From Flavobacteriales bacterium UBA952 (lineage in GTDB: Bacteria; Bacteroidota; Bacteroidia; Flavobacteriales_D; Crocinitomicaceae): 64,000 nt of DNA. Every line of letters starts with the position of its first letter. The first letter of the stretch is position 1. Below the pieces are notes generated by a model that was given only the letters and a program-made list of their open reading frames with translations, did no database searches and was not told where the DNA came from. The DNA is taken from assembly GCA_905182495.1 (NCBI GenBank), contig CAJJBU010000017.1, positions 1 to 64,000 of the forward strand. The letters run 5' to 3'. The translations under genes were made by a program, and so were the position numbers. This document shows, in pieces, positions 47,601 through 55,086 of this stretch.

Positions 47601-48793
47601 TAGTCAACTGAATCACCATGTCCACCAGAGTGAATGGTAGCTCCAGAGCCGTCTAAAATATCAAAACTCACCTCGCCTGTCCATTGACCCGTTACCCAAG
47701 TTGCAGTTAGAACAGCCCCTTCATTTGCTACAAATGTAGCACTTGCAAAGTCTCCAGCTCCAACTGTTGCGTCCGTCAATACAGGAACCCCATCAGCAAA
47801 TATTGTAATTGAACTTCCGTTCCATGAGTCACCAAATGAATCAAACATATTTATTGTGAAAACTACCGGTAAGCCGCTAGCTGTTGCCTCAAGAGGAATA
47901 CTGGCTGAACCACCACAAAAAGACAAAGGAGAATCAGCAGAAGGAGGCCCAGGAATAACCGTCGCTGGCGTACCAATTACAACCGTAATAGGAGAACTCT
48001 GAAGGCTTGCTCCATCCTCTACAATTACAATATAGACTCCAGCAGCTAAGTCCGTAGGTGCAGGGCCAAAGGCTCCGCCGTCAACAGAAAAACTAAATGG
48101 TGCCGATCCACATGATACCGTAGCAATTGAAAAAGTTCCGTCAGTGTTACCAATACAAGAAACATCTTGAACCAATAGGTCTACATTTACATCTGCAACA
48201 TTGACCACAACTTCAACAGCAGCACTTTCTGTACAAGCCGTACCCGTTTGAGTTACAAAGAAACTATAAGACCCTGTTGATGCAGCAATAGCTGAAGCAT
48301 CATAAGGAGAACCTGAGCCTAAAAGAGTACCGCCAGCTGCATCATACCAATTTAGGGTATAAGTATCAGCAGGAACGATATAGTCAATGGTTCCACCAAA
48401 AGGTCCACTATAAACAGAATTCGCAGCGTCATCTAAGATTTCAAAAGAAACTTCACTTGTAAAACTACCTGTAACCCAGGTTGCTGTAAGCAGAGATCCT
48501 TCTGGCACATCAAAAGTCGCAGTTCCATTAGTTCCGCCTGTAATCGTTGCATCCGCAAGGACAACGGTTCCGTCTGCTGAAATGGTAATTTCATTTCCGT
48601 TCCATCCATCTCCCCAAGCATCGGTCATAATGAGGGTGTATGTTAGAACGGCAGCTGTTGCTGTCGCCTCAAGTTCCACAGTAGAGCCCCCACAAAAAGC
48701 AAGAGGACTTGCTGAAGAGGGTGAATCGCACTGCGCTTCGGTAGCCGTAAAGACTCCGAATAAAGCGAAACTAAAAAGTAGTAGTTTTTTCAT
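44663..48793 (-). CDS. large multi-domain T9SS cargo protein with SprB-like repeats
   Basis: The 1376-residue secreted protein has a signal peptide (ending TEAQ), three tandem modules (about 26-275, 286-536, 550-865), a fibronectin-III domain (about 869-957), a MAM/choice-of-anchor sandwich (about 958-1135, FTETFEDDSETRICWYNINE), an Ig-like region and a T9SS type A sorting domain (about 1300-1376, FEMYPNPTNGILNIQATEAE, ISLLDLNGRI-like VEITDLNGRIIETYKN). Modules 1 and 2 contain a Gly/Asp/Trp-rich sandwich (DAWGDGWNGNEITISADG and DSFGDSWNGSSITIFADG). Each module ends with an SprB-like repeat. It is a likely surface adhesin; SprB carries gliding in Flavobacterium, but a gliding role here is not shown. 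Confidence 0.9.
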   Translation of the reverse strand: MKKLLLFSFALFGVFTATEAQCDSPSSASPLAFCGGSTVELEATATAAVLTYTLIMTDAWGDGWNGNEITISADGTVVLADATITGGTNGTATFDVPEGSLLTATWVTGSFTSEVSFEILDDAANSVYSGPFGGTIDYIVPADTYTLNWYDAAGGTLLGSGSPYDASAIAASTGSYSFFVTQTGTACTESAAVEVVVNVADVNVDLLVQDVSCIGNTDGTFSIATVSCGSAPFSFSVDGGAFGPAPTDLAAGVYIVIVEDGASLQSSPITVVIGTPATVIPGPPSADSPLSFCGGSASIPLEATASGLPVVFTINMFDSFGDSWNGSSITIFADGVPVLTDATVGAGDFASATFVANEGAVLTATWVTGQWTGEVSFDILDGSGATIHSGGHGDSVDYTIPAGTYPLNWYDAAGGTLLGNGSPFEAVGTSVIPTAVTGSYDFFVTQSNGGCESSPVQVTVDVNDVNVTLLVADETCTDYTNGGFSIDVVECGTAPFSFSVDGGAFGPAPSLTAGTYEIVVQDDLLFESSPMMITINTLETVIPDSPMADSAYYACVGDTSALLNASGDIASTDSLLSTMAGGNGSNGNMFVLHALQTTTISDFAVNMNPGVGDLEVWYRPDNYLTVAGANTNAAGWTQIGIATGVTSSSPAYTNIPVPVNITIPVGEFYSFHVFASNGVAYTNGTGLGNVFASNASLEFIEGHGGNPQFNMTFSPRVFNGLIRYEATQEIGVTWFDAATGGTVLFDGPSFEAVGSSILPNTDTAGEYDFFVASNNNGCYSEEAIEVSLFVSDVNVYLSSVDASCNSGADGSFVIDSVSCGEAPFTFSVDGGAAGAAPTDLSPGVYEVVVFDNLGDSSSVYFLTIGSAGGPSDLVINALADTSVEVSWVANGSETAWTVEYGEPGFTPGAGEEIGSAMFTDTVGFINNLSGNTDYDYYVVADCGTGVNGDWASISFTTDCGFYGVPFTETFEDDSETRICWYNINEVGTDDWTYQTGDGGFGAGNATDAAYEGDLNARFVSSFTPSTSKLASPRLDLTGQDSVALVFAYAQETWAGDQNITKVFTRNGDSEPWVEIASYVVDTPDWTLDTLFIVDTTDQLEIAFEGSNNYGYSNVIDQVQVLPCAVEPGIDGSANVCRAENFVDLNTYITAGETYGYWSFPANESFVSGSTADVQFLPAGTHDFLYVVSTPCTSDTTVASLVIYGPSSAGNDGSDTVCLNEPYNLLTSLSGTIDLGGSWIDPQGNDLGTPNITGGTIPGSFNFSYVTTNGVCDADTSTVLLYVDGDCDYLGLLEADLSFFEMYPNPTNGILNIQATEAEGFFSVEITDLNGRIIETYKNYITGNEIKSVDLTSSETGTYFVKVYNNNVFKTFRVVKN
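46199..48193 (-). repeat. three SprB-like repeat units inside the adhesin gene
   Basis: Units at residues 201-273 (48193-47975), 464-536 (47404-47186) and 792-865 (46420-46199) each share DVNVxL, a Cys pair about 16 residues apart, and APFSFSVDGGAFGPAP or a close variant, ending in a Tyr-V-V strand. The first two are closest; the third follows a different insert. Confidence 0.85.
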
Positions 48794-48908
48794 TTATTTT
48801 AATTTTTAAATTTGTGTGCACTAAAATATGAAATTCTAATGATAGTATTAAATATATTGTCCATTATTTGAAGTCATATGAATATTAACAGGGTAATTTT
48901 TATTATTT

Positions 48909-49700
48909 ATGAAAAACTTAATCAACAAAACAGCAATCGTTTCTGGCAGTTCTCAAGGGATTGGAAAAGAAACAGCGCTTTTACTTGCTAGTCGGGGAGC
49001 TTCTGTTGTTCTTTTGGCGAGGAATGAAGAGAAACTAAGGAATGTACTCTCAGAACTTTCTGTTGGTCAAGAAAATCAAAAGCATGATTTTTTAGTGGCT
49101 GATTTCTCAAAGCCCAATGAATTGAATGCAGTCATTCAAAAATATATAGCGCAAAAAAATGGCTTTGTTCATATTCTTGTCAATAATACGGGGGGCCCCA
49201 AGGGAGGTTTGATAAAGGATGCAAAGCCCGAAGAATTCATCAATACCTTTCAACAACATTTAATATGCAATCATATTTTGGCTCAAGCACTGATTCCCGG
49301 AATGATCGCCTCAGGTTTTGGAAGGATCATTAATGTAATATCAACATCCGTAAAACAACCTTTAAATGGTCTTGGGGTGTCAAATACAATAAGGGGAGCC
49401 GTTGCCAACTGGAGTAAGACCTTAGCGAATGAATTAGGAGAGTATAACATAACCGTAAATAACGTTTTACCGGGAGCCACAAATACGTCCCGCCTCTCCG
49501 ATATTGCCTCATCTAAAGCTTCAAAGACCAATAAAACAGTTGATGAAGTTTACAGTTCAATGGCAGCACAAGTACCTATGCAGCGAATTGCAGAGCCACA
49601 GGAAGTTGCAAGAGCGATTGCTTTTTTAGCCTCCAATGAAGCCGATTATATAAATGGGGTTAACCTTCCCGTTGATGGAGGCCGCACAAAATCCTTATGA
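48909..49700 (+). CDS. SDR family oxidoreductase
   Basis: A 263-residue classical short-chain dehydrogenase: NAD(P)-binding SGSSQGIGKETALLLASRGA (13-32), NNTGGPKGG, and the active-site region IINVISTSVKQPLNGLG with a PGATNTSR loop and the C-terminal ADYINGVNLPVDGGRT. The usual catalytic Tyr of YxxxK is not obvious: the expected place reads GVSNTIRGAVANWSK, so the Tyr seems replaced by Asn. The protein may bind cofactor but have a different or weak activity. Some flavobacterial SDRs annotated as 3-oxoacyl-ACP reductase-like share this feature. Its stop overlaps the stop of the next, convergent gene by six bases. Confidence 0.88.
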   Translation: MKNLINKTAIVSGSSQGIGKETALLLASRGASVVLLARNEEKLRNVLSELSVGQENQKHDFLVADFSKPNELNAVIQKYIAQKNGFVHILVNNTGGPKGGLIKDAKPEEFINTFQQHLICNHILAQALIPGMIASGFGRIINVISTSVKQPLNGLGVSNTIRGAVANWSKTLANELGEYNITVNNVLPGATNTSRLSDIASSKASKTNKTVDEVYSSMAAQVPMQRIAEPQEVARAIAFLASNEADYINGVNLPVDGGRTKSL

Positions 49701-50015
49701 CTTTGATGTAATTTTATTTTTCACCGAAACTCTATAGGAAATCAGAAATGGGATCCCAAGTAAAAGACATCCAGCTAAGGCATAGCCTCTCGCTGTTAAA
49801 TAAAAGTCTTTTATAGAAGCCATATCCTCTGTTTCATAACCCAATCCTATAAAATAAGATAGACTTAGTGGGGCTTCTGTAATGTGTTCCGTTTCATTAA
49901 TTAGAGAAACAATTTCACCCGGGAATAAGTTAATGGGAAATAGAAATAAAGGAACTCCTATAGCCAATAGGGATATAATAAAGACATCAAGGGGTTTCTT
50001 AATTTTGAAATTCAT
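49695..50015 (-). CDS. small membrane protein, unknown
   Basis: From ATG 50015 (MNFKIKKPLDVF) the 106-residue protein has two transmembrane helices (about 12-32 and 78-97) flanking an acidic periplasmic loop with SLINETEHITEAPLSLSYF. The frame is open further upstream into the histidine kinase gene but that would add a non-hydrophobic basic extension. No family is recognised. It lies between the SDR gene, which it overlaps by six bases at the 3' end, and the divergent histidine kinase. Confidence 0.62.
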   Translation of the reverse strand: MNFKIKKPLDVFIISLLAIGVPLFLFPINLFPGEIVSLINETEHITEAPLSLSYFIGLGYETEDMASIKDFYLTARGYALAGCLLLGIPFLISYRVSVKNKITSKS

Positions 50016-50039
50016 AGATTCAAAGATAAGCCTTAATTT

Positions 50040-50047
50040 TAGCTTTG
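50040..50047 (+). promoter_or_regulatory. TAnnTTTG box one base before the histidine kinase ATG
   Basis: TAGCTTTG fits the -7 consensus but ends one base before ATG 50049, so a transcript from it would start inside the first codons. It may be a chance match, or the real start may be downstream. Confidence 0.3.
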
Positions 50048-50048
50048 A

Positions 50049-51584
50049 ATGAGAAAAGCACACAACGGATTACATCTTAACAAGCAGCGATGGAAAATCT
50101 TTCTAGCCTTAATGGTTCTTATTGTTATTGCCGTATCCTTATTGCTTTCTAATCGTTTTGTTTCTAAAATTGCCGAGCGAGAAAAATCAAAAGCGAAACA
50201 ATGGGTAACGTCTATTAAAAAGAAAGGCGATTTAGTGCAGTTGAGTAATGCGATTTTTACCGAGCTCAAAAAAAAAGAAAAACAAAAAATAGATATGGTC
50301 GTAGAGGCCCAAAAGATATTACTTACAAAGTCTGATTTATCAAAAAATCAGGACGTCAAGTTTTCTCTTTCCATCATTCAGTCAAATATCGATATCCCAG
50401 TTGTTTTATTAACTCAGGATAACGAGGTCATGCAGTTTCGGAATATGGATTCATTGTTTAATGAATACCGTAGTGAATATGAGCAGGATTCTATCTGTAA
50501 AATTAAAGCGAGACAATGGACTGATTTAGGACAGTTCCAACGGATAGAGTATTTAGATGGTGAGTTCCTTCAATTTGTTTTTGGCAGTTCTTTTGAGTTA
50601 GAACGCCTTCAGACAAAAAGTGATTTTCTAATTGCTTCTTTTAGTGATGAGCTTAAGGATAATAAAGGTTTGATCCCGGTTATTCTTTGGGACGATTCCT
50701 CAAAGATTGTGGAAGCATCCAATGTGAAAGGCTCCTCGTTGGACCTGCGATCTCTTAAAGAAGAATGGGCAATCCAGAATAAGCCATTAACTTTTGATTT
50801 TGGAACAGGTAAGAAGCAGCTGTACTTTTCAGATAGTCAAGAAGTCGTTTACCTCCAATGGATTCCTTACATACAGTTTTTAGTTCTAGGGTTGTTAATA
50901 TTTGTTGGATACTTTCTGTTTTCAACTTATCGCAAGGCGGAGCAGAAAAGGGTTTGGGCAGGTATGGCTAAAGAAACCGCACATCAACTCGGCACACCTT
51001 TGTCTTCTCTAATGGGATGGCAGTCACACTTAGAGAATATCAAAGTAGATCCAATGATTACTCAAGAAATGAAAAAGGACCTTGTCCGATTGGAAAGAAT
51101 TACCGACCGATTTTCAAAAATAGGATCAGAAGCCAAACTCCAAGAAGAGGATATCAACAAGACCATTGAAAACAATTTAGAATATTTACGTCCAAGATTA
51201 TCCAGCAAAGTGGAGCTCGTTTTTCAAAAAGCCCCATCCGAAAATATTCGTGTTTTCCATAATGCATCTTTGATGGACTGGGTTATAGAAAATCTCTGTA
51301 AAAATGCAGTAGATGCAATGCAAGGCGTCGGAAGGCTGGAGGTGACTGTTTCAAATGAAAAATCGGCGATCGCCATTGACTTTAAAGATTCTGGAAAGGG
51401 AGTTTCAAGTAAAAACCAAAAAGCCATTTTTGAACCTGGGTTTTCCACAAAGAAAAGAGGATGGGGGCTAGGCTTGGCTCTTGTAAAACGAATCATAGAG
51501 GAGCATCACAAGGGAAAAGTATTTGTTGCATCTTCAAAGATCAATGAGGGAACAACCTTTCGAATCTTATTGCCTAAGCGTTAA
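50049..51584 (+). CDS. orphan sensor histidine kinase
   Basis: The 511-residue kinase has a transmembrane helix at 16-38, a periplasmic sensor region of about 235 residues, a second helix (about 274-294), and a cytoplasmic HisKA/HATPase module. The H-box reads MAKETAHQLGTPLSSLMGW (H312), the N-box WVIENLCKNAVDAMQGV, G1 KDSGKGVSSKNQKAIFEPGF and G2 STKKRGWGLGLALVKRII. It should autophosphorylate and signal to a response regulator, but none is adjacent. No recognised ligand domain (PAS, dCache) could be placed by eye. Its last bases overlap the 3' end of the nitronate monooxygenase gene on the opposite strand. Confidence 0.92.
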   Translation: MRKAHNGLHLNKQRWKIFLALMVLIVIAVSLLLSNRFVSKIAEREKSKAKQWVTSIKKKGDLVQLSNAIFTELKKKEKQKIDMVVEAQKILLTKSDLSKNQDVKFSLSIIQSNIDIPVVLLTQDNEVMQFRNMDSLFNEYRSEYEQDSICKIKARQWTDLGQFQRIEYLDGEFLQFVFGSSFELERLQTKSDFLIASFSDELKDNKGLIPVILWDDSSKIVEASNVKGSSLDLRSLKEEWAIQNKPLTFDFGTGKKQLYFSDSQEVVYLQWIPYIQFLVLGLLIFVGYFLFSTYRKAEQKRVWAGMAKETAHQLGTPLSSLMGWQSHLENIKVDPMITQEMKKDLVRLERITDRFSKIGSEAKLQEEDINKTIENNLEYLRPRLSSKVELVFQKAPSENIRVFHNASLMDWVIENLCKNAVDAMQGVGRLEVTVSNEKSAIAIDFKDSGKGVSSKNQKAIFEPGFSTKKRGWGLGLALVKRIIEEHHKGKVFVASSKINEGTTFRILLPKR

Positions 51585-52533
51585 ATCCCTTCTTTAATCC
51601 ATCGATTACTTCCTTAACAGATAGAATTTCTTTTACATATTCGATTGAAGGGCCTGCGCACCAAACGGTTTTATAGGTGGTCGAAAACGCTGCGTTTTGT
51701 AAACTTTTCATTCCCCTCATGAATGTGATCGCCTTAAACCACTTTTTTAGTTTTTTATTTTTGTTTAAAAACCGTTCAAGGAAATTCTGAGAAGTACCGA
51801 TCTTATCGACATATGGCGTGTTGATTACTGTACAGGGAGTCCCTGATAGCTTTGTTGTAAAAACAATGTCTTTAGCACCATAATTCACGCAAGCCTCTTT
51901 ATAATCTTGTGATACCGGAGCTTCTTTAGTCGCAATAAAAATACTTCCCATAGAAACGCCATCCGCGCCTAAATCGATCATTTCTTTTATCCCTTGACCA
52001 TCGCCAATACCTCCTGCGGAGATAATGGGAATAGAGCACGCTTTCTTAAGTTCAGGAATTAAATCTGAAAAAGGAGTGGGTCCTGCATGACCACCAGCTT
52101 CTTTATTTACGGCAATGATCGCGTCTGCACCTAGTGCCTCAACCTTTCTAGCGTATGATACATCCACTACATCACAAAAAACTTTAACGCCATGCTTTTT
52201 AGCCATGGCTATTGTTTCTGCGGGAGAACCTAATGATGTTATGAAATATGATATTTTTTCTTCGCAACAAACCCTGAGCTGTTCCTTATATAAGAAGTTA
52301 GATTTGTTTACGATAAGATTGATTCCAAATGGCCCATCTACTTCTTGCTTAATACGCCTTATTGCACTCCTTAATTCTTCGACTGTTCGATAGTTCAGCG
52401 CAGGAATCGCTCCAGTTATTCCATTTCGGATGGCTTGAATGGTCATTTCCTCATTCGAGACTAGGAACATCGGAGCCATAATCACAGGGAAATCAATATT
52501 TAGCATTTCGCACAAAGAAGCTTGTTTTGTCAT
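51574..52533 (-). CDS. nitronate monooxygenase family flavoprotein
   Basis: The 319-residue FMN-dependent enzyme (ATG 52533; a TTG at 52566 is open upstream) has a TIM barrel with FPVIMAPMFLVSNEEMTIQA, IIAVNKEAGGHAGPTPFSDL (the catalytic-site HAGP motif) and IISAGGIGDGQGIKEMIDLGADGVSMGS. Nitronate monooxygenases detoxify alkyl nitronates such as propionate 3-nitronate; some relatives are enoyl reductases, so the substrate is not certain. Gene is divergent from the M14 peptidase gene. Confidence 0.9.
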   Translation of the reverse strand: MTKQASLCEMLNIDFPVIMAPMFLVSNEEMTIQAIRNGITGAIPALNYRTVEELRSAIRRIKQEVDGPFGINLIVNKSNFLYKEQLRVCCEEKISYFITSLGSPAETIAMAKKHGVKVFCDVVDVSYARKVEALGADAIIAVNKEAGGHAGPTPFSDLIPELKKACSIPIISAGGIGDGQGIKEMIDLGADGVSMGSIFIATKEAPVSQDYKEACVNYGAKDIVFTTKLSGTPCTVINTPYVDKIGTSQNFLERFLNKNKKLKKWFKAITFMRGMKSLQNAAFSTTYKTVWCAGPSIEYVKEILSVKEVIDGLKKGFNA

Positions 52534-52553
52534 TACCTTTGGTTTGTTAAAAT

Positions 52554-52561
52554 CAAAAATA
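52554..52561 (-). promoter_or_regulatory. TAnnTTTG -7 box for nitronate monooxygenase
   Basis: Minus-strand TATTTTTG lies 20 bases before ATG 52533, in the 51-base region shared with the divergent M14 peptidase gene. Confidence 0.4.
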
Positions 52562-52584
52562 AGCAATTAAAATCGTATCCTACC

Positions 52585-53637
52585 ATGACTAATAAGCAAT
52601 GGATTTGCATCATTTTTATTGTCTTGCCCCTGTTGGCATTCTCTCAGCAGAGGAAATTGATGATCCAGGACTCTGCGCGCTATTCGGTTTCAATGATTTA
52701 TGAAGCTGTCGTGGATATGATTTATTTATATGAAGATTATTTAGAGGTGTCCTTACTCGGTTACTCCGAATTCGGTCAAGCGATACCTGTTCTCAAAATA
52801 TCAGATACATCAACCAAGCCCAAAAAAGCCATTCTACTTGTTGGTAATTTGCATGCTAGAGAATTTTTTAGTTCAAAATTTGTCTTGAAGTTTTGTAATG
52901 AATTTCTCTTTTCATTAAAGAATAGTAATGGGATCTACCCCTCAGCGGATAAAATATTAAATGAGTATGATCTTTTTCTTATCCCATTAGCGAATCCGGA
53001 TGGGGTGAAAATTGCTCAAGAGGATTGGAAGGGGATCGAATCTTATAAAAATGCGATAGCCTCCATTAAACGGATCGGCCCCTATTCGGATTGGAAAGCA
53101 AATGGTCTAGGTATTGACCTGAACAATAATTTTGATGATGGAAACTTTGAAGTAAAGCACGGTCATTTATTTGAAGAAAATCCAGCTTCTCAAGGGCATA
53201 AAGGGGACTATCCTTGCCAGGCTAAAGAGGTGAAATTACTCCAGGATTTTGTTGACTCAATTACTCCTTTATTAACGCTTTCATTCCATACAAAGGGAGA
53301 CGTGCTTTTTTGGGCAGATAAAGGCACCCATGCCAATTTTCAAGGTCTTGACACAAAATTAAACATACGGATTGCAGATAAGTGTGGGTTGAAAATGGCA
53401 AAAGTATCTAAGGATCCTAGAGAATACGGCGCTGGCTTAGAAAATTATATTCGTGCAAAAACAAAACGCCTAGGCGTGTGCGTTGAGCTATCCCCTCCAA
53501 ATGGTTCAGTTTCACAACACGCGCCTCAGATGTTCAAAACATTGGTGTGGGATAAATGTCGTTATATGCCAATCCTCTATCTTGAAGAGTTATCAATTCT
53601 CTATCCGAGTTATAATTATTTATTTTTAAAGGAATAA
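52585..53637 (+). CDS. secreted M14-family zinc carboxypeptidase
   Basis: From ATG 52585 the 350-residue product has a signal peptide (ending LAFSQ). The M14 zinc site is NLHAREFFSSKF (H90, E93) with the third ligand in LTLSFHTKGDVLFW and the catalytic Glu in VCVELSPPNG. It also has IPLANPDGVKIAQ and LGIDLNNNFDDGNF typical of the family. It would cleave peptides or peptidoglycan stem peptides in the periplasm; M14 members of this size in envelopes often act on gamma-D-Glu-mDAP bonds, but this is inference. The upstream open frame to 52522 adds a non-signal extension and is not used. Confidence 0.9.
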   Translation: MTNKQWICIIFIVLPLLAFSQQRKLMIQDSARYSVSMIYEAVVDMIYLYEDYLEVSLLGYSEFGQAIPVLKISDTSTKPKKAILLVGNLHAREFFSSKFVLKFCNEFLFSLKNSNGIYPSADKILNEYDLFLIPLANPDGVKIAQEDWKGIESYKNAIASIKRIGPYSDWKANGLGIDLNNNFDDGNFEVKHGHLFEENPASQGHKGDYPCQAKEVKLLQDFVDSITPLLTLSFHTKGDVLFWADKGTHANFQGLDTKLNIRIADKCGLKMAKVSKDPREYGAGLENYIRAKTKRLGVCVELSPPNGSVSQHAPQMFKTLVWDKCRYMPILYLEELSILYPSYNYLFLKE

Positions 53638-53681
53638 CTTCATGGCTTTATTAAAGCAATTTAAATAATGAAAATGATGCT

Positions 53682-53689
53682 TAACTTTG
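53682..53689 (+). promoter_or_regulatory. TAnnTTTG -7 box for the DUF6150-pnuC operon
   Basis: TAACTTTG lies 13 bases before ATG 53703, giving a leader of only a few bases. Confidence 0.42.
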
Positions 53690-53702
53690 GTAAAAAACGT
53701 CT

Positions 53703-54038
53703 ATGAAAACTATTCTATTTCTATTATTTCTAACCTGTTTCTCTCTTTTCTCAAAAGCTCAAAAAGTATTTTCTGTCGACTATGAAAGTCAAGCGGATGT
53801 TAAGGTGTTCGTTGTAGAATATGCGAGCCAAGCAGATCTTAAAGTATTTAAGGTGGATTATTCAAGTCAAGCAGGCAAAAATGATGGGGCTTGGTTTTTT
53901 GTCGATTATGCGAGTCAGTCAGATAAAAAAATATTTTTTGTGGAGTATGCTAGCCAAGCAGATGTTAAGGTATTCTTTGTCGACTATAAAAGTCAATGCG
54001 GATGGACGGCTTCATCAAAAAAGTATTTGTTTTACTAA
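53703..54038 (+). CDS. DUF6150-like secreted repeat protein
   Basis: The 111-residue protein has a signal peptide (ending SKAQ, residue 20) and then six copies of a 10 to 13-residue unit with pattern hydrophobic-F-x-V-[DE]-Y-x-S-Q-[AS]-[DG]: VFSVDYESQAD, VFVVEYASQAD, VFKVDYSSQAG, FFVDYASQSD, IFFVEYASQAD and VFFVDYKSQCG. The strict alternation suggests a beta-solenoid or short beta-meander, with a Cys in the last unit. I relate it to DUF6150 by memory. Function unknown. It begins an operon with pnuC (3 bases downstream). Confidence 0.85.
   Translation: MKTILFLLFLTCFSLFSKAQKVFSVDYESQADVKVFVVEYASQADLKVFKVDYSSQAGKNDGAWFFVDYASQSDKKIFFVEYASQADVKVFFVDYKSQCGWTASSKKYLFY
53766..54002 (+). repeat. six-unit peptide repeat within the DUF6150-like gene
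   Basis: Units start at residues 22, 35, 48, 65, 77 and 90. Spacing is 13 residues between units 1 to 3, 17 across a KNDGAW linker, then 12 and 13. Codon choice differs between copies, so the protein rather than the DNA is conserved. Confidence 0.85.
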
Positions 54039-54041
54039 ATC

Positions 54042-54593
54042 ATGTTAGAGAACCTTGCTATTTTATTTGGTGTAGCCTACCTCATTCTCATCATTAAAGG
54101 AATTCGTTATGGTTGGCTATTCGGAATATTAAGTGCTTTTATTTATTCTTTTTTGAGTTTTCAAACTAATATATTTTTGCAGGGTGTATTACAAATTGTC
54201 TACGTTTTTCTTGGTTTTTGGGGTTTTTTTAATTGGGCGAAAGAGGATCGGCTAATGGTTAGTAGATTGTCCTTTAAACTTAATTTAGGCGTATTGATTT
54301 TAGGTTTATTCTTATCTGGAGCAGCCTATTATCTAATTTCTTTTACGAATCAGGAATCAGCAGTTTTGGATTCATTCGTAACCGTTTTTAGTATTATTGC
54401 AACTTATTTAACGGCGCAAAAGATCATTGAAAACTGGTTCTATTGGTGGGTTATTAATGTTTTGGCGATGGTCCTTTATTTCGAACAAGGCATGGAGAAT
54501 TCAGTTCTTTTATATCTCACCTATCTTTTACTTTCATTTTATGGATACAGGGAATGGCGTCTGCGGTTAAAATCGAAAAACGCGCATGCCTAG
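54042..54593 (+). CDS. pnuC: nicotinamide riboside transporter PnuC
   Basis: The 183-residue membrane protein has about six to seven helices and the PnuC features: YGWLFGILSAFIYSFLSFQT, VYVFLGFWGFFNWAKEDR, and the C-terminal WFYWWVINVLAMVLYFEQG with YREWRLRLK. PnuC facilitates uptake of nicotinamide riboside, trapped by phosphorylation. The next gene, overlapping by 8 bases, encodes the NadR-type kinase that performs that step. Confidence 0.95.
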   Translation: MLENLAILFGVAYLILIIKGIRYGWLFGILSAFIYSFLSFQTNIFLQGVLQIVYVFLGFWGFFNWAKEDRLMVSRLSFKLNLGVLILGLFLSGAAYYLISFTNQESAVLDSFVTVFSIIATYLTAQKIIENWFYWWVINVLAMVLYFEQGMENSVLLYLTYLLLSFYGYREWRLRLKSKNAHA

Positions 54594-55086
54594 ATTTGCA
54601 TTTACTGGCCCAGAATCTTCTGGCAAATCTACGTCATCTTTATGGTGTGCTGACAGGATCTCTGGGAGACACATTACTGAATACGCAAGAGACTATTTAG
54701 CGATTTCATTATCATACACGAAAGAGGACCTCGACCATATCGCACGCGAACAATTCAAAAGAAATCTGCAGGAAGGGTCTCGTATTGTTTGCGATACCGA
54801 AATGCTTGTCATGAAAATATGGTGCGAAGAAAAGTTTAATAAATGTTCAGATCAAATTCTGTTATTAAGAGCGTCGCAAGAATTTGACCATTATTTTCTT
54901 TGCAAGCCTGATATCCCATGGGAAGAGGATCCTTTACGCGAGAACCCAAAAGATAGGGAGCGTTTGTTTTTTATTTATGAAAACCAATTAAAGGAATTAA
55001 ATTTGCCTTATTCAATTCTATTCGGCAATATAGATCAACGACAAAAACGAATGGAAGAGGTACTTGATAACTTTTCGCTATTATGA
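54586..55086 (+). CDS. NadR-like nicotinamide riboside kinase (AAA-type P-loop ATPase)
   Basis: The 166-residue protein corresponds to the kinase domain of NadR only. P-loop GPESSGKST (8-16), ITEYARDYLA, ICDTEMLVMKIW and the lid region near PWEEDPLRENPKDRERL are typical. It phosphorylates nicotinamide riboside to NMN as the trapping step after PnuC. In Bacteroidota a stand-alone kinase of this size is usual. It overlaps pnuC by 8 bases and the SCO gene as ATGA. Confidence 0.92.
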   Translation: MPRFAFTGPESSGKSTSSLWCADRISGRHITEYARDYLAISLSYTKEDLDHIAREQFKRNLQEGSRIVCDTEMLVMKIWCEEKFNKCSDQILLLRASQEFDHYFLCKPDIPWEEDPLRENPKDRERLFFIYENQLKELNLPYSILFGNIDQRQKRMEEVLDNFSLL

